Of a stretch of DNA of 64,000 bases, positions 17,515-26,868 are shown one piece after another. How positions within the stretch are numbered: position 1 is the stretch's first letter; the number at the start of each line of letters is the position of its first letter. Below the pieces are notes generated by a model that saw nothing but the letters and a program-made list of their open reading frames with translations, searched no databases and was not told the origin of the DNA. The translations under genes and the position numbers were made by a program. This DNA comes from Bifidobacterium oedipodis (lineage in GTDB: Bacteria > Actinomycetota > Actinomycetes > Actinomycetales > Bifidobacteriaceae): assembly GCF_012932425.1 (NCBI RefSeq), contig NZ_JAAIII010000004.1, positions 186,001 through 250,000 of the forward strand, in the 5' to 3' direction.

Positions 17515-20052
17515 TCAGCTGGTGAGACCTTGGGCAGGTTGGATGCGGGTGGCGTGGCGAGCGGGAATAACCGAAGCAATCAGGCCGGCGACGATCAAAA
17601 CCACGGCCAGCACAGCAACCTGCGCCCAAGGCAGTGAGACTGCGAACCACCGTGTCATACCGCCGATCTGCGCCTTGACGCCCGCGACGCCCAACGGCAG
17701 GCCGACCACCAAGCCCACTGCCGTGCCGAAAACGGTCTGGACGAGCGCTTCCCAAGCGATGGAGCCGCGTATGACGCTGCGTCGGGTGCCAAGCGCTCGC
17801 AGCATACTGATCTCCCTGGAACGTTCGGTGATAGCGAGGGCAAGTTGGTTCGTCAGTCCGGCGAGACTGATGAGCACGGTGACGGCGAGCATCGCGTAGG
17901 AGAGCGTGAGCAGCAGGTTCAATACGTTAAGGATATCGGCGCTTTCGGCGATGCCACCGCTGACGGTTGCTTCCGGGTCAGCTACGGCGAGCCGGTTAAC
18001 CTGAGCCGCGAGCTGGGCACGGCTTGTACCCAAGCGCGCTTTGAACCATACTTGGCTTGTGACAAGTTGGGAGGTGAGCTGTTCTCCTTGGGGCAGTGCG
18101 GCGAGCTGCGCATCGGTGATAATGACGGCCAGCCGTGGCGATTCGGTGAGTTGGGAGGGCTGGGCCACGACTGTGAAAGGCATGCCGGCGACTTCAAGGT
18201 CAATCTGCTCCCCCGCCGCGGCGCCGATGGCCTTCATATACCGAGGGTGAACGAGTGCGACAGGCATGGCCGAATCGGCACCATCCCGCGCGGGATGCCA
18301 GTCATCGTCCGCTGCGAAAACGGAGGCTGCCTGGTCGGGAATGACCTCAAGCACCTGTGGAGTGGCTTTGCCGCCATCGGGCGCGTGGTCAATGGTTGCG
18401 GTGCGCACTGGATATGTGCCGGCTGCATCAGTCACTTCGCCTGTGCGCCGCAGCACCTTGTCGGACAATGTCGTACCGTCGGGTGTGGCGAGGGCGGCGG
18501 AGATTGGATAACGGTGCTCGTTGTCGGACATAATGGTTGCTTGTCCGGTGGCGGCGGCCGAAGCAAGTGCGGCGATGAGGGTGACGCCGAAGGCAACGGC
18601 AGTGATGGTGGATCCGGCACGACGCGCGTTCGCCATAAGATTCGATGCAGCGAGCCGTCCGGATAGACCACCAACCGTAAGAATTCGACCGGCAGCAGGC
18701 ATGAGCGCGGCCATCATGACTGGCAGAGCAAGTACAAGTCCGGCAGCGAGAGCGAGACCACCGACCAGAGCTAACGGCATGGCATGGCGATCAGCGCCAA
18801 GCCAAAGCAGCGCTACGCCAAGAACGGCGAGCACTAACCCAATTGCAGCGCAAAGCATCGCACGACGATGTTCTAGTCTGCCATCATCGGAGACTTTCGA
18901 AGTCTCGGAAGCGGCAGCATCAAGCGCCCGGATAGGCGGTATGCGTGTGGCATGGCGAACACTCGTCCATGCGGCGATGACGGTGGAGGCAACGGCGAGC
19001 GCAAGTGCTCCGACCAGCAGCGCCGGGTTGGCGGCGAATCCGCCGTAGGCTTGGCCGGTGGCAACCATCGCCGCATAGGCACCACCTGCGCCGAGTACGC
19101 CGCCGATGACGGCACCGATAATACCGGTGAACAAGGCCTCTGCGAGCACCATGGCGCGGACGGCGGAACGTCGGGCACCGACAAGTCGGAGCATCGCGAT
19201 GTCGCGGGCACGTTGGGCGATAAGAGTGCGATAGGTACCGGAGATGACCATCATCGCGCACAATGTGGCGATAAGCGCGAACACGGCCATAATGACGGTG
19301 AGCTGGGTGCTGCCGCCGGCGAGCATGGCAGCGGCCTGGCGAGTCATGTCGGCACCTGTGAAGGCGGCGAAGCCTTGCGCCTCAGCAGAGTGGGCCAATC
19401 GTGGCAAGAGAGCAGTTGCCTGATTCGGATCCTTGAGTTTGACCAGCAGGTCGCCCGGCACAGTATCGCCGAAGAAGGCGGGATCAGCATACAGTGCGTA
19501 ATCGGTGCCGGTGAGCGGCTTGAAGGTCACATCGTTGATGCCGACGACCGCGACGGTGCGGGTCATGCCATCCGTGGCTTTCAGGGTAATGGTGTCACCG
19601 GATCGGATGCCGAGTTGGTCGGCAGTGTCTTGAGAGATGACGACTTCACCATTACCGGTCGGCCAGCGGCCTTGTTTGAGACCGAACCAACGCAGAGTCG
19701 GCTCGCTGGAGATGCTGTAGACGCTGGCGCTGCCGCGCGCCTGTTGTCCGTAGGCGGTGAAGGTGGCAGCTAAATATGGAGAGGTTGCCGCAACCTGCTC
19801 GCGGATGCCAGAGTCATCTAAGATTTGGTCGGCCCAGTCGGAGTCAAGTCCGCCGGAGTCCTTGCCGTTGGCATCAATGACCAAGTCAGCGGGTTTGAGT
19901 GGCGCAGCCGTGCTGGCAGCCATACTGGCGTTCGAGGTGGCTGAGAAGACGACGGTGCCGGCCAACATCGCGGCGGACAGAACCACTGCGATGAGCACTG
20001 CAGCCAGTCGGCCTGGCGCATGTTTGATCTGTTCCCAAGCGAGCCTCATCAT
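17515..20052 (-). CDS. FtsX-type ABC transporter permease
   Basis: An 845-residue permease with two FtsX modules. It has one N-terminal helix (about residues 16-38), a large external MacB-like domain, then three helices from about residue 255. A second external domain follows (about 530-710), then a final helix set ending HATRIQPAQGLTS. The internal match HATRIPPIRALDAA marks the duplication. Such pumps export lipoproteins, peptides or lipids, or sense antimicrobial peptides. Its ATG overlaps the stop of the ATPase gene (ATGA). The divergent two-component system is its probable regulator. Confidence 0.92.
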   Translation of the reverse strand: MMRLAWEQIKHAPGRLAAVLIAVVLSAAMLAGTVVFSATSNASMAASTAAPLKPADLVIDANGKDSGGLDSDWADQILDDSGIREQVAATSPYLAATFTAYGQQARGSASVYSISSEPTLRWFGLKQGRWPTGNGEVVISQDTADQLGIRSGDTITLKATDGMTRTVAVVGINDVTFKPLTGTDYALYADPAFFGDTVPGDLLVKLKDPNQATALLPRLAHSAEAQGFAAFTGADMTRQAAAMLAGGSTQLTVIMAVFALIATLCAMMVISGTYRTLIAQRARDIAMLRLVGARRSAVRAMVLAEALFTGIIGAVIGGVLGAGGAYAAMVATGQAYGGFAANPALLVGALALAVASTVIAAWTSVRHATRIPPIRALDAAASETSKVSDDGRLEHRRAMLCAAIGLVLAVLGVALLWLGADRHAMPLALVGGLALAAGLVLALPVMMAALMPAAGRILTVGGLSGRLAASNLMANARRAGSTITAVAFGVTLIAALASAAATGQATIMSDNEHRYPISAALATPDGTTLSDKVLRRTGEVTDAAGTYPVRTATIDHAPDGGKATPQVLEVIPDQAASVFAADDDWHPARDGADSAMPVALVHPRYMKAIGAAAGEQIDLEVAGMPFTVVAQPSQLTESPRLAVIITDAQLAALPQGEQLTSQLVTSQVWFKARLGTSRAQLAAQVNRLAVADPEATVSGGIAESADILNVLNLLLTLSYAMLAVTVLISLAGLTNQLALAITERSREISMLRALGTRRSVIRGSIAWEALVQTVFGTAVGLVVGLPLGVAGVKAQIGGMTRWFAVSLPWAQVAVLAVVLIVAGLIASVIPARHATRIQPAQGLTS

Positions 20053-20924
20053 CGTGACATCTCCTGTCCCAAACCTTTGGACGACGCGGAGAGTGTGGCC
20101 GTTCCGCCCTGCTTGTCGGCATATGTCGTCGGCGTCTTGTTCCCTTCCCCTGTTGCAGCCGAAGGCAGAGTTCCGCTGCCCTCATTCAAGGCACGCACCA
20201 CGTCGGCGGGCGTTGGATGCATAATGTCTGCGGCGATGCTCCCGTCACGTACGACCAAGGCACGGTCGGCGCAGGCGGCGGCGTTGGGGTCATGGGTGAC
20301 CATGATGATGGTCTGGCCGCGATCGGTGGCCATACTTCTCAAGATGGCGAGCAACTGACGCGAGGACTTCACATCGAGGGCCCCGGTTGGCTCGTCAGCG
20401 AATATGACAGCTGGCCGGCCGACCAAAGCGCGGGCAACTGCGACGCGTTGGCGTTGGCCTCCGCTCATCTCCTGTGGCTTGTGATCGAGCCGTTCCGCGA
20501 TGCCGAGCTCGCTGGCGATACGTCGCACGGCTGCCCGGTCAGGTCTCTGCCGACGCAACGTGTACGGCAGCTCGATGTTCTGTTCGGCCGTCAGGTACGG
20601 CAACAGGTTGAAGTCCTGAAAGATGAACCCGATACGGTCGCGGCGAAGATCCGAGAGGGTATCATCCGGCAATGCGGCGATATCTCGGCCATCAACGATC
20701 ACTCGACCGGAATCAGGCGTATCCAGCCCTGCCATGAGATGAAGCAGCGTGGTCTTTCCTGAGCCGGATGGTCCGACGATTGCGGTGAACCGTCCGCGTG
20801 TGAACTGTGTCGTGATACCGTCCACGGCTATTGTTTGGGCGCTTCCTTCGCCGTAGGTCTTCTTTACGCCTACGACTTCGACTGCCGGGGCGTCGATCGA
20901 TTCGGTATGTTGGTGTTCCACCAT
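20049..20924 (-). CDS. ABC transporter ATP-binding protein (MacB/LolD type)
   Basis: A 291-residue ATPase with Walker A GPSGSGKT (51-58), Q-loop Gln103 (FIFQDFNLLP), signature MSGGQRQR (153-160), Walker B VIFADEPT (173-180) and switch His211. The sequence after about residue 240 is a polar, low-complexity tail unusual for the family. It pairs with the FtsX-type permease downstream through a four-base overlap. AAAGGGAT precedes the ATG. The 262-base spacer to the divergent sensor kinase holds the promoters for both directions. Confidence 0.93.
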   Translation of the reverse strand: MVEHQHTESIDAPAVEVVGVKKTYGEGSAQTIAVDGITTQFTRGRFTAIVGPSGSGKTTLLHLMAGLDTPDSGRVIVDGRDIAALPDDTLSDLRRDRIGFIFQDFNLLPYLTAEQNIELPYTLRRQRPDRAAVRRIASELGIAERLDHKPQEMSGGQRQRVAVARALVGRPAVIFADEPTGALDVKSSRQLLAILRSMATDRGQTIIMVTHDPNAAACADRALVVRDGSIAADIMHPTPADVVRALNEGSGTLPSAATGEGNKTPTTYADKQGGTATLSASSKGLGQEMSR

Positions 20925-21172
20925 GACACATCATCCCTTTCCTATGGATTCGCGCTCGTCGATGCGAGATCGTTTCCGAACGGCTCGATTGCAATCGGCG
21001 ACCGCATGATTGCGCGACCCATCGTATGGGCGAAGGAATTTCGACGAAATCAGCTGCTTGGATAAATCACTGCAGCACCCACCGATCCATCCGTACCGGG
21101 AACAGTACTGAGGTACCGCCCTTGCCTGGTCAGCTCCGTCTTGGGAAGGATGGGCAGGATACGCACCGCACC

Positions 21173-21187
21173 TATAGTTGTGTGGTA
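21173..21187 (+). promoter_or_regulatory. Candidate promoter for a leaderless kinase transcript
   Basis: TATAGT (21173-21178) fits a -10 box and ends eight bases before the kinase ATG at 21187, so transcription would begin at or next to the start codon. No ribosome site is visible before that ATG. The -35 is not recognisable. Leaderless messages are common in actinobacteria. Confidence 0.35.
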
Positions 21188-22356
21188 TGGGGATATGTGA
21201 GCAAGCAAACGACCGGGAAACGGCAAGATGGTTCCTTGGTCTCGGTCTCACGGGCTCCTTGCTGACCTGCCTGTGGGGTTTGGCCGGATTGGATGACTGG
21301 GCTTGGTCCTCGGCAATGTTACTCACGTTGTGTCTGGCTGGACGCTCGGAAGCCGGCGACATGCTCAGTGCAATGGTAATAACGATGCTTTCGGCAGCGC
21401 ATATGGCTGTTGCTGGCTCGTTTCTGCTGCCCGGCGATATACTGCTTCCTCTGGCGATGGCATTAACAGCGGTATGCAGCCATGAAGGATGCAGGTTCAT
21501 AGGACTTGTTTTGGGCCTGTTCCCGATACTGGCTTTGTGGAGCCGCGTGGCGTGGCATGATATGCCGACTGTAATGGCGACAGCGGTCTCAGTCGCAGTG
21601 CTCGTACTCGAATACGGCGGCTGGCTCATTGGTCTAAGGCAGGGGCATGCCAGGCGGAAGTGGAGACAAGAGCACCGCCGTAGCGAACTGCTGGAATGGG
21701 ACTACAAGCGTCATGCCGAATTGTCTGCCATGGAGGAACGGCAGCGCATCACCCGAGAGATGCACGACATTCTCGCCCATGCGCTCACCGCAATCCTGAT
21801 ACAAGCGGAAAGTGGCGGAACCGTGGCTGTCGACAAAGAGGAACAGGAGATTTTTCGCTCTATCGCTGGCATTGCTCGGCAATCCATCGGCGATATTCGG
21901 AGCCTGCTCGACCACATCGATAGCCAGCCTGTGATGCCGGAACCAGGTTTTGCGGAGTTGAGCGCTTTAATCGCACGGTTCCGCGCCGACGGACTGCACG
22001 TGGCCTTTGCCAACGATGGCCCGACAAACGACCTTCCGCCCGGACTTGGACTGAGCGTCTACCGCGTGCTCGAAGAAAGTCTGACAAACGCTTTACGTTA
22101 TGGTTCCACGCCCACAGCATTGGCTGTGCTGCGCCACAATAACAGGGATCTAACCCTCACCGTAGAGAATCCCATAGTTGAGAAAACAATGGCACTCGCA
22201 TCCACAGGCCGTGGTCTTGAGGCGATGCGTCAACGTTGTCGTCAATATGACGGCGACCTCACCTATCACCGTGGCCATGGACGATTCGTCGTAATGGCGC
22301 GGTGGCGCATTCCCAGCATTAGCGGTATTCAGGAGCGTGACGAACATGTCTGTTGA
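21187..22356 (+). CDS. Sensor histidine kinase (HisKA_3 type)
   Basis: A 389-residue membrane sensor with about five hydrophobic helices in residues 18-150 and very short outside loops, so it probably senses within the membrane or through the ABC permease. The dimerisation helix carries phospho-acceptor His193 in EERQRITREMHDILAH. The ATPase domain has EESLTNALRYG and TGRGLEAMRQR. It is coupled to the response regulator by overlap and divergent from the FtsX-type exporter, a layout typical of cell-envelope stress or antibiotic-peptide detoxification modules. The start could also be TTG at 21178. Confidence 0.9.
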   Translation: MGICEQANDRETARWFLGLGLTGSLLTCLWGLAGLDDWAWSSAMLLTLCLAGRSEAGDMLSAMVITMLSAAHMAVAGSFLLPGDILLPLAMALTAVCSHEGCRFIGLVLGLFPILALWSRVAWHDMPTVMATAVSVAVLVLEYGGWLIGLRQGHARRKWRQEHRRSELLEWDYKRHAELSAMEERQRITREMHDILAHALTAILIQAESGGTVAVDKEEQEIFRSIAGIARQSIGDIRSLLDHIDSQPVMPEPGFAELSALIARFRADGLHVAFANDGPTNDLPPGLGLSVYRVLEESLTNALRYGSTPTALAVLRHNNRDLTLTVENPIVEKTMALASTGRGLEAMRQRCRQYDGDLTYHRGHGRFVVMARWRIPSISGIQERDEHVC

Positions 22357-23149
22357 TGTCCGGCAGCCCAACATCTCGGTCATGATTGCTGACGATCAGC
22401 CACTGCTGGTTGAGGGACTATCTCGTATCATCAACGCCGAATCCGATATGACGGTCGTCAGCACGGCGAGCAATGGTCAGGAAGCCATTGCCAAAGCCCT
22501 TGCAACTAATCCGGATGTCCTGCTGATGGATGTTCGTATGCCCGTGGTCAATGGTATCGAAGCGACGCATATCATCATCGACCGTCGCCCTTCCATTCAA
22601 GTGGTGGGGTTGACCAGCTACGACACCGACGCCTATCTCGTCGCAATGATCCAGGCCGGCGTATCCGGCTTTTTGCTCAAAGACAGCAGCGCGGAGCGTT
22701 TCATAGAAGCCATTCGATCGGTCGCCCTTGGCAACAAGGTATTCGCCGACAATTTGCTTAATTATGTGAAAGCCAACACTACCGTCGAATCCATACCTTA
22801 TGAACAGGAAACAGCCCCAGCAGCGGCATGCGAAACCGACGACAATCCCATTGCAATCACGCACACCGTTGAGCATGATCCAGACGGAAGCCATAGCAGC
22901 GAAGCGGACGCGCCCATCGAATCTGACTCATCGACCACCGGTAGCCAGTTGATGAAGAATCTCTCGAAACGGGAACAACAGGTTCTGTTGCTCGTAGCCG
23001 AGGGGTGCTCCAACGCTGCTATAGAAGAACGACTGGGTATATCAGAATCGACTGTAAAGGGCCATGTCGGCAAACTCCTGAACAAATTGCATGCGCGGGA
23101 TCGAACCGCCCTTGTCATCTGGGCGTATCGTCACGGCATAGTGCGCTGA
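22346..23149 (+). CDS. LuxR/NarL family response regulator
   Basis: A 267-residue regulator. Its receiver domain carries acceptor Asp62 in VLLMDVRMP and Lys in GFLLKDSS. The C-terminal helix-turn-helix reads LSKREQQVLLLVAEGCSNAAIEERLGISESTVKGHVGKLLNKL. Between them is an acidic, Ser/Glu-rich linker of about 60 residues (roughly 140-205), longer than in typical NarL proteins. It overlaps the kinase gene. The start may be GTG at 22337 or ATG at 22346; I used the ATG, as AGGAG lies too close to the GTG. Confidence 0.92.
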   Translation: MSVDVRQPNISVMIADDQPLLVEGLSRIINAESDMTVVSTASNGQEAIAKALATNPDVLLMDVRMPVVNGIEATHIIIDRRPSIQVVGLTSYDTDAYLVAMIQAGVSGFLLKDSSAERFIEAIRSVALGNKVFADNLLNYVKANTTVESIPYEQETAPAAACETDDNPIAITHTVEHDPDGSHSSEADAPIESDSSTTGSQLMKNLSKREQQVLLLVAEGCSNAAIEERLGISESTVKGHVGKLLNKLHARDRTALVIWAYRHGIVR

Positions 23150-23280
23150 AGGCGACATATGAACCCCCGACACGCTGTCACCATGGGTGCGCACGACGCG
23201 CTAGTGTGTGCTTGGCGAAATTTGGAACCGTAGATGGTTCGTCCGAGAGCGAGAGTTGAGTTGTTCAGGATGGTGGTGTG

Positions 23281-24198
23281 ATGCATTTGCCTTCGTTCCG
23301 TCGGTTACGCAGTGAGGCGTCGCGTACGTTCCCGCCGAATCTGGCCCGCGTGATGCTGCTGTGTTGCGCGGCATTGTGGGGCGGCAGTTATCTGGTGGCG
23401 AAAGTGGCGATGGATGCGATTCCGCCATTGTGGTTGATGGGCTTGCGCACCCTCGGCTCATGCATGGTGATGATGGCATTATTCCATCGCAGCATTCTGC
23501 CATGCCTGAACGCACGCATCGTCGTGCCGGCTTTGTTGGTCGGTGTGACATATTGGGGCACGATGGCCACACAGACCATAGGCCTGACCACCATCGACCC
23601 CGGTCGCAGCGCATTCCTGACCGCAGCGTATTGCGTGCTCACCCCGTTCGCGACATGGGCGCTGACCAAGCGTAGGCCGCGATTGGTCAATCTGCTGGCA
23701 GCGGTAATCTGTCTGGCCGGCGTAGGCTTCGTCGCCTTAAAGCCGGGTTCGGGATCATTGGCATTAAGCGTCGGTGACCTGCTGACTTTGGCATGTGCGC
23801 TGATCTTCTCGTTCAATCTCACCCTATTGGGCATCTTCTCCAAACGGTTCCATCCGATCGCGGTGACGTTCGTGCAGTTCGCCGTAGCAGGCGTCATGTT
23901 CCTTATCACAGCCGTGTTCACGGAACCAGGGCCCAGCATGGCGTGGTGTTCCCCCGACATCATTCTAAGCTTCCTGTATCTGTTCCTGGGCGCGACGACG
24001 CTGGCCCAGATTATGCAGAACATTGGCTTGGCACACGTGCCAGCGGCCAGCGCCTCCATCATCATGTGCACGGAAAGCCTGTTCGCCGTAGGCTTCTCCG
24101 CATTATTCTGGGGTGAGGCCATCGGATGGAACTCCATCATCGGCTTCGCGCTGATTTTCTCTGCCGTGCTGATGAGCGTCGGCAAACACACTGATTAG
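23281..24198 (+). CDS. EamA (DMT) family transporter
   Basis: A 305-residue carrier with ten predicted helices in two EamA repeats. The first begins MLLCCAALWGGSYLVAKVAMD and the second runs through SVGDLLTLACALIFSFNLTLLG. The family exports amino acids, nucleosides or other metabolites; the substrate cannot be read from the sequence. The ATG at 23281 follows CAGGA at a suitable distance. It is a single gene ended by a strong terminator. Confidence 0.88.
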   Translation: MHLPSFRRLRSEASRTFPPNLARVMLLCCAALWGGSYLVAKVAMDAIPPLWLMGLRTLGSCMVMMALFHRSILPCLNARIVVPALLVGVTYWGTMATQTIGLTTIDPGRSAFLTAAYCVLTPFATWALTKRRPRLVNLLAAVICLAGVGFVALKPGSGSLALSVGDLLTLACALIFSFNLTLLGIFSKRFHPIAVTFVQFAVAGVMFLITAVFTEPGPSMAWCSPDIILSFLYLFLGATTLAQIMQNIGLAHVPAASASIIMCTESLFAVGFSALFWGEAIGWNSIIGFALIFSAVLMSVGKHTD

Positions 24199-24230
24199 AC
24201 TGACATCAATCTGCAAACTCATCATCAAAC

Positions 24231-24270
24231 AGTTCGGCCCTCACCATCACAGACTGGTGAGGGCCGAACT
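24231..24270. terminator. Strong bidirectional terminator
   Basis: A perfect 16-bp stem: AGTTCGGCCCTCACCA (24231-24246) and its complement (24255-24270), with an eight-base loop. It lies between the convergent EamA and MprF-like genes. Three TTCAAC units follow on the plus strand in place of a pure T-run. Confidence 0.8.
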
Positions 24271-24282
24271 TCAACTTCAACT

Positions 24283-26868
24283 TCAACGCAACGCACGCAC
24301 GAAGGAGAAGACGTCCTTGGGGCGCATATCGGGCAGGTAGGCGTGCACTGTGGCCAGCGCGATTTGCGCGAGTTTCGCAGCATCCGGATAAACGATGTAC
24401 ACCGGATGAGCCTGCGGCTGGAACTTCTCTTTGAACCGCAGCAACGAATGGAAACCATAGACGGGTTCCATGACGTCCGCCACCGCTTCGAGCACATGCG
24501 GCAGGAAGAGTGAATCCGCGGTATCAGGGGTTACATCAGTGTTCACGTTTGAGTCGTTACTGCCATCGCTCTCCTGCGCCCGGTCGTCTTGAACAGCGTC
24601 GGTATGCAATCCCGCCAGAGGTGCGGCGGACAGACTCATGAACTCCGCCTCGCCTTCGTCACGCAGCCGTTCGGCCATGCGCGCGATCAGGAACTCCATC
24701 ACCCCGTTCTTGCTGTCCGGACGATGCCGCATGAAGTCGAGCGTCCAACCCACGATATGTCCATCGCGCCAAGTCGGCAGCCAGCTCGTCACACCTTGCA
24801 CCAAACCGTCGGCATCCTGCGCGTACAGAATCCGTACGCGTGGATCATGCAGTTCCTGCACGCCACCGAGGGTGAATTTCATTTCAGGCAGCGCCTTCTC
24901 CCCCACCCATTGCTCGGAGATATCGACAATCTGTGACTGCACTGCAAGCGGCAGTTCGCCATAGGTGGCAAGCATATCAACAACACCTTCGCGTTTCGCC
25001 TTGTTGATGGCCGTGCGCACATCCTGCCATTTCTTGCCACGTGTCTGCCACGCACGCGGATCGAGCACCATCTCGGTACCCACATCCAAGGCCTTCCAGC
25101 CGTGCGATACCAAAAGATCGCGCTGTTCGACATGCACACTGTAGAACACAGGAGTCCAGGAATGCTCCGCGCAGAATCTGATGAAATCGCGCAGATCATC
25201 CCGCCATTCGGCCGGGTCGCCGAATGGCCCGGCCACCGTCAAGGCCACGCCATACGCCACGCGATAAGCGATCGCAGACCGGCCTGAAGCGGAAAACCAG
25301 TACGTATTGCCCTGCCAGGTGGCCATGAACGACATTGACTCGCCGCCCAATTCCACTAGGTGGGACGCCTCGCGCTGCGAGCGTTCACCAATCATTGATC
25401 GGTCAAGCATGCAAAACAGAAGCCCCGCAATCATTGCCACCCACAGCAATGATCCGATACCTTGATAAAGTGCGCGGGCAGCAGGTGCCACAGGCAGAAA
25501 ATCCGGACTGATTGCATTAAGGAATCCAATGGGAAGGAACCGATCAGGCAAATCCTTAAGCAATCCCCATATGGTCACGCCATCAGTAAACCAATCCGGA
25601 TGAGTGATACCGGCGGCGAGATACACCACGGACAGCAACGCTCCCCATATAAGAACTACCACACCGGTAATTGCGACAAGCTTATTGCGAGTGTGTAGTG
25701 GGAAACGTCGCATCTGCCCCGCGATCATGATGATGCAGCAAAGCGATGGCAGAACCGTGGCAGTCATCGAACGCAGTGCACCATGCATCACCAATCCAGC
25801 CATGTCATCGGAGAGCGTGCCAAGAGGAAACACCAGAAAATACAACACACTGAGCATAACAATGCCCGCATTGACGACGATGCCCGCCCACGCAGCCAAT
25901 CGCCGCCCACGGTACAATCCATAAGCCACAACAAGCATAAACGCAACAGGCAACAGGGATACCAGCACATTGCCCGGCATCCAAACACGTGCCAGACGGT
26001 ATTGGTTGTAGCAATCAATGGAGGTCTCCCCCGACAGACACGACGCCAAACGTGTCGTATCAGGCGCGTCATCACCCATCAGCAATCCCAATGTGGAGAG
26101 CGGACCGGCATGGATCGGCGAAGTGACAGCAATCAGGGGCCCCAATGCCATCACCGCAACCACGACTGCCGTGATACGACGGGCTTCCAGCATGGTGAAC
26201 GTCAGATGACCAGGCTTGGCATGACGCGACGCCATGAGATAGCCGAGCAGGTGGCCGAACAGAGCGGCGGCGAATACGCACCAATCGCCGGTTTCGCCGC
26301 GGTACAGCACCAACATCGCAGCCAGCGCATAGCCGATAATGCGGATGCGGCGCTTCCACAACACGGATGTGAAGGCACTGGCTGCCATCAGAGGGCCGAA
26401 TACCAAAGTCAGCGGCCCCAAGACGAAACCGAGCGTGGCAAGATGCTGCCATAACGGCGAATGGCCATTGACCATAACGCTCACGCCCATGCCTGTGGCG
26501 ATGCCTCCGGTCGCGCAGATCAATGCCACCCATGCGCTTTTAATTCTGCCCAGCCGTGACTCCGCGTACCCTCCGGCAAGCAGCACAGCCGGCACGTCGA
26601 GCAATAACCTCAACGGATGAGCTACGAACAACAGCGACAACGGCACCGTATATAGGTGCCCCTCCATCAGCCGGTCAAAACTGATCCTGCACCAATCGGG
26701 AGGGAAATGCGCACCTGCCATGCCTTCAACAGCCCATACGGCGCAGTTCATCACCAAAATAACGGCACTAAGCATCAATGCCAGCGGATTGGCACGCAGC
26801 CAAACCACAATATCTTGGATGATCGGCCGCAGTGACGAACGCCGATCGGTTGCATGATTGTTATTCAT
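24283..26868 (-). CDS. MprF-like aminoacyl-phospholipid synthase (DUF2156)
   Basis: An 861-residue protein. The N-terminal half (about 1-490) is hydrophobic with a dozen or more helices. Its first part looks rhomboid-like (GYAESRLGRIKSAWVALICATGG). The C-terminal DUF2156 catalytic domain, two GNAT-like folds, starts near residue 505 (GESMSFMATWQGNTYWF) and includes WTLDFMRHRPDSKNGVMEFL. An Asp/Ser-rich insertion lies near residues 755-785. MprF-type enzymes transfer an amino acid from tRNA to phosphatidylglycerol, lowering membrane charge and giving resistance to cationic peptides. Its ATG overlaps the stop of the upstream hydrolase gene. Confidence 0.85.
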   Translation of the reverse strand: MNNNHATDRRSSLRPIIQDIVVWLRANPLALMLSAVILVMNCAVWAVEGMAGAHFPPDWCRISFDRLMEGHLYTVPLSLLFVAHPLRLLLDVPAVLLAGGYAESRLGRIKSAWVALICATGGIATGMGVSVMVNGHSPLWQHLATLGFVLGPLTLVFGPLMAASAFTSVLWKRRIRIIGYALAAMLVLYRGETGDWCVFAAALFGHLLGYLMASRHAKPGHLTFTMLEARRITAVVVAVMALGPLIAVTSPIHAGPLSTLGLLMGDDAPDTTRLASCLSGETSIDCYNQYRLARVWMPGNVLVSLLPVAFMLVVAYGLYRGRRLAAWAGIVVNAGIVMLSVLYFLVFPLGTLSDDMAGLVMHGALRSMTATVLPSLCCIIMIAGQMRRFPLHTRNKLVAITGVVVLIWGALLSVVYLAAGITHPDWFTDGVTIWGLLKDLPDRFLPIGFLNAISPDFLPVAPAARALYQGIGSLLWVAMIAGLLFCMLDRSMIGERSQREASHLVELGGESMSFMATWQGNTYWFSASGRSAIAYRVAYGVALTVAGPFGDPAEWRDDLRDFIRFCAEHSWTPVFYSVHVEQRDLLVSHGWKALDVGTEMVLDPRAWQTRGKKWQDVRTAINKAKREGVVDMLATYGELPLAVQSQIVDISEQWVGEKALPEMKFTLGGVQELHDPRVRILYAQDADGLVQGVTSWLPTWRDGHIVGWTLDFMRHRPDSKNGVMEFLIARMAERLRDEGEAEFMSLSAAPLAGLHTDAVQDDRAQESDGSNDSNVNTDVTPDTADSLFLPHVLEAVADVMEPVYGFHSLLRFKEKFQPQAHPVYIVYPDAAKLAQIALATVHAYLPDMRPKDVFSFVRALR

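Noticed and set aside
17845-18666. Plus-strand frame of 273 residues inside the FtsX-type permease
   Set aside because: Gly/Cys/Arg-rich composition without domain signals; a shadow of the permease gene.
24269-24287. Three TTCAAC units as a tandem repeat
   Set aside because: Only three short copies at the end of a terminator; no evidence of function beyond that.
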